NCBI GenBank assembly: GCA_000719695.1
Contig: JOHN01000030.1
Location: 41,266 to 105,265 of the forward strand
From: Streptomyces sp. NRRL F-6131
GTDB lineage: Bacteria; Actinomycetota; Actinomycetes; Streptomycetales; Streptomycetaceae
Reading direction: 5' to 3'
Length of the DNA stretch: 64,000 nt
Shown here: piece by piece, positions 58,463 through 64,000 of the stretch
How the letters are laid out: each line of letters opens with the position of its first letter
Position numbering within the stretch: the first letter of the stretch is position 1
Position numbers and translations under genes: made by a program
The notes under the pieces: generated by a model
The model's database searches: none
What the model saw: only the letters and a program-made list of their open reading frames with translations
Told to the model about the DNA's origin: nothing

Positions 58463-59743
58463 ATGGTGTTCCCCGCCGGCGGCCGTGGCGGTGGGCCCGG
58501 CGGCCCCGACCGGGGCGGCGCCCGCAGCGAGGCGCCGACGGTGGTCATGCGCCCCGCCCTGACCGGCGGGCGCTCGCTGGTGCCGGCCCAGGGCGGGCCG
58601 GTCGAGGTGCCCGCGCTCGCCTGGTCCGGCGCCGAGTGGGAGGACGCCTACCAGCGCGTCCGGCTCTCCGGCCGCGCCTACGTCTGGCTCAACCTGGTCG
58701 AGCAGCGCCTCCGTTCGCTCGTCGACGAGGTGCTGCACCCGATCTACGCCCCCGCCCACGGCGAGGACTGGGTCACCGCCGCGGCCGGCCCGGCCGGCGA
58801 GGAGTGGGCGCACCGGGCCGGCGCCGTCCGCGAGGTCAGCCGCCGCAAGGGCTACCTGCTCGACCCGGCCGACGACGACCCGCTGGTCTTCCTCACCCTG
58901 CCGCAGCTGCGCGAGCTGATGGTCCAGCACTGGCCGTGCTTCGAGCCGTACCTGGCCGACCGGCGGGAGATCGAGCTGGCCCTGGACGAGCTGGAGGTCG
59001 CCCGGCACGTCGTCTCCCGCAACCGCGTGCTCACCCCGACCGTCCTCGCCCAGGCCGAACGGGCCTCCGCCCGGCTGCTCGCCCTGCTCGACGGCGGCGC
59101 CGGGGCGGTGCCCGCCGACGTCGTCGAGTCGCTGGTCGCCGGCCGGTACGCGGACGTCGTCGCCGTCCACCCCGACCGGGTCCGGCTCCAGCGGGACCTG
59201 CCCGTCGAGGACCTGCTCGACGGCGCCCGGCGGCTCGACGCGCTCGGCATCGGCCTGGGCATGCTCTGCCAGAACTACACCGGCAAGCGGCTCGTCCGGC
59301 TCGCCACCGAGGGCTGCCGGGTCCGGCTGCTCTTCCTCAACCCGGCCAGCAGCGCCGTCCGCCGCCGCGAGCGCGAACTCGGGCTCGGGCGCGGCGAGCT
59401 GGGCCGCTCCATCCAGATGAACATCCTGCACGTCCGCCGGGTCCGCGCCGCGCTGCGCGACCAGGGCGGCTTCGAGATCCGGGTGTTCGACGAGACCCCG
59501 CGGTTCACCGCCTACCTGGTCGAGGGCGTCCCGGCCGGCGCCCCGGCCCCCGGCGGCCGCCGGCAGACCCGCGACCTCGGCGTCGTCCAGCCGTACCTGC
59601 GGCGCGCCCGCGGCATGGAGTCGCCCGCCCTGGTGCTGCGCGGCGGCGCGGGCCAGGAACCGGGCGGCACGGACGCCGGGCTGCTGGAGGTCTACCGCGA
59701 GGAGTTCGAGGGCGTCTGGGCGGACTCCCGCCCGGTGTCCTGA
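58463..59743 (+). CDS. SAV2148-type HEPN-domain protein
   Basis: The 426-aa protein is conserved in streptomycetes, where I recall it as the SAV2148-family HEPN-domain protein. After a Gly-rich, disordered ~50 residues comes a HEPN-like helical region with AYVWLNLVEQRLRSLVDEVLHP and EVSRRKGYLLD. A C-terminal domain (~255-380) with IGLGMLCQNYTGKRLVRLATEGCRVRLLFLNPAS, RRRERELGLGRGELGR and FEIRVFDETPRFTAYLVEG resembles, by eye, the DUF5919-type domain of the regulator at 22733. The canonical HEPN RNase Rx4-6H motif is not obvious. ATG 58463 has GTGAGG upstream. Function is unknown. Confidence 0.8.
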   Translation: MVFPAGGRGGGPGGPDRGGARSEAPTVVMRPALTGGRSLVPAQGGPVEVPALAWSGAEWEDAYQRVRLSGRAYVWLNLVEQRLRSLVDEVLHPIYAPAHGEDWVTAAAGPAGEEWAHRAGAVREVSRRKGYLLDPADDDPLVFLTLPQLRELMVQHWPCFEPYLADRREIELALDELEVARHVVSRNRVLTPTVLAQAERASARLLALLDGGAGAVPADVVESLVAGRYADVVAVHPDRVRLQRDLPVEDLLDGARRLDALGIGLGMLCQNYTGKRLVRLATEGCRVRLLFLNPASSAVRRRERELGLGRGELGRSIQMNILHVRRVRAALRDQGGFEIRVFDETPRFTAYLVEGVPAGAPAPGGRRQTRDLGVVQPYLRRARGMESPALVLRGGAGQEPGGTDAGLLEVYREEFEGVWADSRPVS

Positions 59744-59879
59744 GCCCGGGGGCCCGTCTCCCCGGTGCGGGGGAGGCGGTCCCTCCTCACGGTGGAGGCG
59801 GCACCGGCGGCCCGACGGGCACCGTGGAAGCACCGGGCCGGGAGCGGCCCGGACGCCTTCCGAGGAACGAGGTCCGACC

Positions 59880-60452
59880 ATGCGCAAGCTCCTGCTGGGT
59901 GCCGCGACGGCAACCGCCCTGGCACTCGCCGCCCAGACCCCCGCCACGGCAGCCCCGGCCGACACCGAACGGCCGGTCAGGAGCGTGCACGGCTGGGCCC
60001 GGCTCGACCTGTTCGGCCCCGTCCCGGAGCCGAGCCAGCTGCTCACCCTGGTCCTGGACGCCCGCACCGGTGGCCGCCCACCCGCCGCCGGACGGGGGCA
60101 CGCCACCGTCCGGCACACCTTCGACCGGGGGACGGACAAGGAGTCCACCGTCCAGGTCGAGATCCGGGTGGACTGCCTCGCCGAGGCGGGCGGGGACGTC
60201 GTCGTCACCGGCACCGCCGACTCGGTGACCTACACCACCGGCCCCGCCGCGGACCCGGTGCCGCCGTTCCCGCGCGACCGCCACCCGGAGGTCGCGCTCG
60301 TCCTCCGGCACGACGGGCAGGGCCGGTCGCGCGTCGCCTGGACCGGCACCGGGGCGCCGGACGGCCCGCCGGTCGCCGCCGCCTGCCGAGTCATGACCGA
60401 CACCGGACCGGACCTCCACCTCGTCCACGGCGGCTTCACCGTCCGGCGGTAG
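59880..60452 (+). CDS. Secreted protein of unknown function
   Basis: The 190-aa exported protein has a signal peptide (MRKLLLGAATATALAL, ending TPATAAPA near residue 26). Its mature part is a strand-rich domain with HGWARLDLFGPVPE, LTLVLDARTGG, GHATVRHTFDRG and VVVTGTADSVTY, plus two or three Cys. It recalls small secreted repetin-like or calcium-dependent domains, but no family is claimed. ATG 59880 has GAGG upstream. It stands between the HEPN gene and a GNAT gene on the same strand with gaps of 136 and 71 bp. Confidence 0.8.
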   Translation: MRKLLLGAATATALALAAQTPATAAPADTERPVRSVHGWARLDLFGPVPEPSQLLTLVLDARTGGRPPAAGRGHATVRHTFDRGTDKESTVQVEIRVDCLAEAGGDVVVTGTADSVTYTTGPAADPVPPFPRDRHPEVALVLRHDGQGRSRVAWTGTGAPDGPPVAAACRVMTDTGPDLHLVHGGFTVRR

Positions 60453-60523
60453 CCGCTCCCCCCAACCCCCGGTGCCCGGAAAACCGCTGGCCGGGCGGGC
60501 TGAGCGGCTGCCACAGTGCCCGG

Positions 60524-61036
60524 ATGGACGCCACTCCCGACTGGACGCTGCGCCCCGGCCGCGTCGAGGACATCGAGCCGCTCGCCGCACTCCGTGCCGA
60601 GGTCATGCGCACCGACCTGGTCCGACTCGGCCGCTACGACGAGGACCGGGTCCGCCGGCGCCTGCGGGAGGGCTTCTCCACGCGGTGGACCGCCGTCGTC
60701 GAGGTGGCGGGCGTCCTGGCCGGCTGCTGCACCGTCCGCCCCGCCGAGCAGGGCGGACGCCTCCTGGAGCACTTCTACCTCGACCCGGCCCGCCAGGGTG
60801 CCGGTCTCGGCGGCGCGGTCCTGCACCGGCTCCTGGTCGAGGCCGACGCGGCCGGCGAGCCGGTCCGGCTGATCGTGCTCCGGGGCAGTCGCGCCCGCCG
60901 CCTCTACGAGCGGCACGGCTTCGCGTTCGAGCGCGAGGACGGTGTCGACGTCCACCTGCTCCGCCCGGTCGGCGGCCGCTCCTCCGCTCCCCCTTCCGGG
61001 CGGCGAGCGGAGGCGGGCCGGGGCGGGCGTTGCTAG
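60524..61036 (+). CDS. GNAT-family N-acetyltransferase
   Basis: The 170-aa single GNAT domain has LRPGRVEDIEPLAALRAEVMR, LEHFYLDPARQGAGLGGAVLHRL (the acetyl-CoA loop Q-x-x-G-x-G), and SRARRLYERHGFAFERED. These are the four standard GNAT elements. The acetyl acceptor is unknown. ATG 60524 is used; the C-terminal ~20 residues are Arg/Gly-rich and not conserved. It is followed by a Dyp peroxidase gene 75 bp downstream. Confidence 0.9.
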   Translation: MDATPDWTLRPGRVEDIEPLAALRAEVMRTDLVRLGRYDEDRVRRRLREGFSTRWTAVVEVAGVLAGCCTVRPAEQGGRLLEHFYLDPARQGAGLGGAVLHRLLVEADAAGEPVRLIVLRGSRARRLYERHGFAFEREDGVDVHLLRPVGGRSSAPPSGRRAEAGRGGRC

Positions 61037-61111
61037 CGTCGATTCCATGATCAGCGGCCCGGTTCCGGGCTCGCCGTCCCCTCGTGCCCCGCCGCCCCGG
61101 AAGGCCCGCCG

Positions 61112-62368
61112 TTGACCAGTCAGCACACGACCGAGCCGGGCGCCCCGGGCGCCACCCGCCGCACCTTCGTCCGCACCGCGCTCGGCGCCGGCGCCGTCGG
61201 GGCCCTCACCCTCGGCACCGGCACCCCGGCCGCCACCGCCGCCCCGCCCGCCACCTCCGGGCGGATCCCCTTCCACGGCGTCCACCAGGCCGGCATCCTC
61301 AACCCGCCCCCCGGCTACGGCACCTTCCTCGCCCTCGACGTCCACGTCACCGACCGGGCCGCGCTGGCCGCCCTGCTGCGCACCCTCACCGACCGGATCC
61401 GCTTCCTCACCGACGGCGGCACCCCGCCCGACCTCGGGCCCGGCGCCCCACCCTCCGACAGCGGCACCCTCGGCCCCGCCGCCCTGCCCACCGACGACCT
61501 CACCGTCACCGTCGGCGTCGGCGCCTCCCTCTTCGACGCCCGCTACGGCCTCGCCGACGCCCGCCCCCCGGGGCTCACCGCCATGCGCGCCTTCCCCAAC
61601 GACGGCCTGCGCCCCGCCGAGTGCCACGGCGACCTATCCCTCCAGGTCTGCGCCACCAGCCGGGACACCGTCCAGCACGCGATCCGCGACCTGCTGCGCG
61701 CCACCGGCAAGTCGCTCAGCCCCCGCTGGCAGATCGACGGCTACCAGAACCGCGCCCGCCCGGCCGGCGCCGCCCGCAACCTGCTCGGCTTCAAGGACGG
61801 CATCCAGAACCCCGACACCGCCTCCGCCCCGCAGATGGACGCCCTGGTCTGGGTCGGCGCGAACGGCGCCGACCCGGCCTGGACCGCCGGCGGCACCTAC
61901 CAGGTGATCCGCGCCGTCCGGACCCTGGTCAACCCCTGGGACGAACTGCCGCTGCGCGACCAGGAACGGATCATCGGCCGCCGCAAGTCCGACGGCGCCC
62001 CGCTCGGCCGCACCAACGAGGGCGACGCCCCCGACTACACCCAGGACCCGAACGGCGCCGTGATCGCCCTCGACTCCCACATCCGGCTCGCCAACCCCCG
62101 CACCGACGCCACCCGCAACAGCCGCATCCTGCGCCGCGCCTTCAACTACGACCGCGGCCTCGACGCGGGCGGCGTCCCCGAACTCGGCCTCGCCTTCTGC
62201 TGCTACCAGCAGGACATCGCCCGCCAGTTCGAGGCCGTCCAGACCCGGCTGATCGACGAACCCCTCGCCCGCTTCCTCCGCCCCACCGGCGGCGGCTACT
62301 TCTTCGTCCTCCCCGGTGCCCAGGACGCCACCGACTGGCTCGGCCGCACCCTCCTCGCCCCTGCGTAG
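61112..62368 (+). CDS. efeB: Tat-exported Dyp-type heme peroxidase (EfeB-like)
   Basis: The 418-aa enzyme has a twin-arginine signal ([19 protein letters not shown], Arg16-Arg17) and the Dyp signature GFKDGIQNP with the catalytic Asp, the proximal heme-ligand region [10 protein letters not shown] with His, and an Arg in [12 protein letters not shown]. It belongs to the A-type/EfeB group of deferrochelatase-peroxidases. The start is TTG 61112, supported by GGAAGG seven bases upstream. The EfeU/EfeO partners are not within the window downstream, so it may act alone or their genes lie elsewhere. Confidence 0.93.
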   Translation: MTSQHTTEPGAPGATRRTFVRTALGAGAVGALTLGTGTPAATAAPPATSGRIPFHGVHQAGILNPPPGYGTFLALDVHVTDRAALAALLRTLTDRIRFLTDGGTPPDLGPGAPPSDSGTLGPAALPTDDLTVTVGVGASLFDARYGLADARPPGLTAMRAFPNDGLRPAECHGDLSLQVCATSRDTVQHAIRDLLRATGKSLSPRWQIDGYQNRARPAGAARNLLGFKDGIQNPDTASAPQMDALVWVGANGADPAWTAGGTYQVIRAVRTLVNPWDELPLRDQERIIGRRKSDGAPLGRTNEGDAPDYTQDPNGAVIALDSHIRLANPRTDATRNSRILRRAFNYDRGLDAGGVPELGLAFCCYQQDIARQFEAVQTRLIDEPLARFLRPTGGGYFFVLPGAQDATDWLGRTLLAPA

Positions 62369-62608
62369 GAGGCGGCGCGGGAGGAGCGCGCCGGGCGGGG
62401 CGCGCTGACGCCCGACGCCCGCTCCCGAGGGCCCGACGGCGCACGCGGTCCGTCGTCGCCGGAGCTCCCGACCGGTCCGGCGCGCACCACCGGGGGACCG
62501 TGCCGCGGGGCCCCGGAGGTCGGGGGGTGCGGACCCACCGGCCGGATTGTCGGAGGGGCGGGTGATGATAGGGGCTGTTTCGAGCGGAGGACGGAAGGAC
62601 GCACCCCT

Positions 62609-63310
62609 ATGAGCTGGTGGCAGCAGCCACTGGTCGGCTTCGACCTGGAGACCACGGGTACCGACCCGGCCGTGGACCGGATTGTCACGGCCGCCCTCGT
62701 GGACACCGTCGGGGACCGCCGGCTGGGCGCCACCGGGTGGTTGCTCGACCCGGGGGTGCCGATCCCCGCCGAGGCGGCGGCGATCCACGGGATCGGGGAC
62801 GATCTGGCGCGGGCCAAGGGACGGCCGGCCAAGGAAGCGGTGGACGAGATAGCCGGCGCGCTGTGCGAGCGGCTCGTCGAGGGCCGGGCGGTGGTGGCGT
62901 TCAACGCGCCCTTCGACCTCTCGCTGCTCGACGCCGAACTGCGCAGGCACGGGCTGGCGACGCTGGCCGAGCGGCTCGGCGGGCCGGTCGTGCCGGTGCT
63001 CGACGCGCTGGTCATCGACCGTGCGGTGGACAAGTACCGCAAGGGTTCCCGGACCCTGCAGCGGGTCTGCGAGGTGTACGGCGTCGAACTGACCGACGCC
63101 CACGAGGCGGGCAGTGACGCGCTCGCCGCCGTGCGGGTCGCCGTGGCCCTCGCCGAGCGCTACCCGGACCAGGTCGGGGCCGTCCCCGTGGCCGAACTCC
63201 ACGCCCGGCAGATCGACTGGTACCGGGCCTGGGCGGAGGACCTCCAGGCCTGGCTCCGCCGGGGCAAGGACCCGGAGGCCGTCATAGACCCCCGCTGGCC
63301 CCTGCGCTGA
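62609..63310 (+). CDS. DnaQ-like 3'-5' exonuclease (DEDDh)
   Basis: The 233-aa exonuclease has Exo I GFDLETTGTDP (Asp, Glu), Exo II VAFNAPFDLSLLD (Asp) and Exo III with H-x4-D in AHEAGSDALAAV, the full DEDDh set of the DNA polymerase III epsilon family. It lacks polymerase or helicase fusion. It could be a stand-alone proofreading or processing nuclease. ATG 62609 is used with GGAAGGAC-type purines 11 bases upstream. The 240 bp before it hold no gene. Confidence 0.92.
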   Translation: MSWWQQPLVGFDLETTGTDPAVDRIVTAALVDTVGDRRLGATGWLLDPGVPIPAEAAAIHGIGDDLARAKGRPAKEAVDEIAGALCERLVEGRAVVAFNAPFDLSLLDAELRRHGLATLAERLGGPVVPVLDALVIDRAVDKYRKGSRTLQRVCEVYGVELTDAHEAGSDALAAVRVAVALAERYPDQVGAVPVAELHARQIDWYRAWAEDLQAWLRRGKDPEAVIDPRWPLR

Positions 63311-63372
63311 GCCGGCCCCGGCCCCGAGCGGTTCCCGGCCGGGGGAGCAGGGGCAGGGAGCAGGGGCGGGGA

Positions 63373-64000
63373 TCAGTGGGCGGGGAGGTCGACGCGGTAG
63401 CCCTGGGCGGTCAGCCAGGGGAGCAACTGCCGCAGGGCGGCGACGGTCTGACTGCGGTCGCCGCCGCCGTCGTGCAGCAGCACGACCCCGCCGGGCTTGA
63501 GCTGGGACTGCACGGCGGCGACGATCGCGGCCGTGCCCGGGCGTGACCAGTCCCGCGGGTCGACGGACCAGCCGAGCGGGCGCAGACCGTGGTCGGCGGC
63601 GATCCGCTGGTTGTCGGGGGTGAACCCGCCGCCGGGGGCGCGGAACCAGCCCACCCGGGTGCCCGGGCCGCCGGCCCGGACGATCAGCTGCTCGGCGTCG
63701 GCGATCTCGTGGACGGCGCGGTCGTGCGGGAGCGCGGCGAAGGGCTGCGGGTGGTCCACGCTGTGGTCGCAGAGGCGGTGGCCGGCGGCGAGGATCCGTT
63801 TCACGGCGGCCGGGTTGGCGGCGGCCTGCCGGCCGACCAGGCAGAAGGTGGCCTTGACGCCGTACTGGGCGAGCACGTCCAGCACCTGGCCGGTGGCGGG
63901 GCCGGGACCGTCGTCGAAGGTGAGCGCGACGGTGCGCCCGCCGGAGGCGGTGGAGCGGACGACCGAGGTGGGGACCCCGGTGGTGGGGGAGGTCGGGGGG
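63373..64000 (-). CDS. Polysaccharide deacetylase (NodB-homology), 5'-truncated
   Basis: At least 209 residues are visible, and the start lies beyond the right edge. NodB motifs are TVALTFDDGPGPA (Asp-Asp, metal and base), HSVDHP (second metal motif H-S-x3-H), WFRAPGGG (R-x-P), WSVDPRDW and GGVVLLHDGGG. These enzymes remove acetyl groups from chitin, peptidoglycan or other N-acetylated glycans. The Thr/Ser-rich stretch at the window edge looks like a linker after an export signal or anchor. All catalytic residues visible are intact. Confidence 0.93.
   Translation of the reverse strand, partial: PPTSPTTGVPTSVVRSTASGGRTVALTFDDGPGPATGQVLDVLAQYGVKATFCLVGRQAAANPAAVKRILAAGHRLCDHSVDHPQPFAALPHDRAVHEIADAEQLIVRAGGPGTRVGWFRAPGGGFTPDNQRIAADHGLRPLGWSVDPRDWSRPGTAAIVAAVQSQLKPGGVVLLHDGGGDRSQTVAALRQLLPWLTAQGYRVDLPAH

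Overview
The window is very GC-rich DNA, and its gene content is typical of Streptomycetaceae (Streptomyces or Kitasatospora). The markers are an SsgA-like sporulation protein, a Scr1-type regulator with DUF397 and histidine-kinase-like ATPase partners, an SAV2148-type HEPN protein, a PdtaR-type ANTAR regulator, an actinobacterial polA and rpsA, frequent GTG/TTG starts, GTGA gene junctions, and several ATGs placed a few bases after a -10 box (probable leaderless transcripts).

Region 1 (1-11.9 kb) is conserved core: the pyk 3' end, a tRNA with anticodon CAA, pdtaR, a convergent branched-chain amino acid ABC importer operon (livK, then livH-livM-livG-livF joined by GTGA overlaps), a hotdog thioesterase, polA and a small membrane protein. 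Region 2 (12-22.6 kb) is accessory: two secreted proteins with export signals (a subtilase with FG-GAP/VCBS-like repeats and a YD-repeat protein ending in a phospholipase A2 domain), a divergent hemC-like gene, and a complete three-gene graspetide locus (tgmA precursor, tgmB ATP-grasp ligase, tgmC isoaspartyl-methyltransferase-like enzyme) next to an anti-sigma-type ATPase and a divergent regulator with a cluster of GGGACGT sites.

Region 3 (23.5-38.6 kb) holds a Nudix hydrolase, HrpB helicase, a methyltransferase, rpsA with a strong promoter and long leader, an MmpL transporter, a MarR regulator with a near-perfect operator facing a metallo-beta-lactamase-fold hydrolase, coaE, a class-I-glutaminase-like protein lacking the usual His, LysR, a secreted peptidase and an SsgA-like protein. 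Region 4 (38.6-41.5 kb) is a small terpenoid-type locus: a methyltransferase, a class II-cyclase-like alpha-barrel protein, and a class I terpene synthase that appears split in two and frameshifted at a tetranucleotide repeat.

Region 5 (41.7-50.5 kb) has two SoxR-like regulators with similar operators, one facing an MFS exporter and one facing a split transketolase. It also has a three-fold repeat lectin, a Scr1/DUF397/ATPase regulatory trio, a small secreted protein, an AAA ATPase and a cupredoxin lipoprotein. Region 6 (50.5-64 kb) is alpha-glucan/trehalose metabolism (treZ-treY-glgX) with a disturbed treY 5' end and a 25-bp tandem array, then the HEPN protein, a secreted protein, a GNAT acetyltransferase, a Tat-exported Dyp peroxidase, a DEDDh exonuclease and the start-truncated end of a polysaccharide deacetylase.

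Repeats run through the window. There are four copies of a ~33-bp palindrome near gene 3' ends, two 8-bp arrays, one 7-bp array, one 25-bp array, and hexanucleotide-encoded Ser/Ala linkers in two lipoproteins. All calls were made by reading the sequence. No searches were run, so family names rest on motifs and remembered family features.
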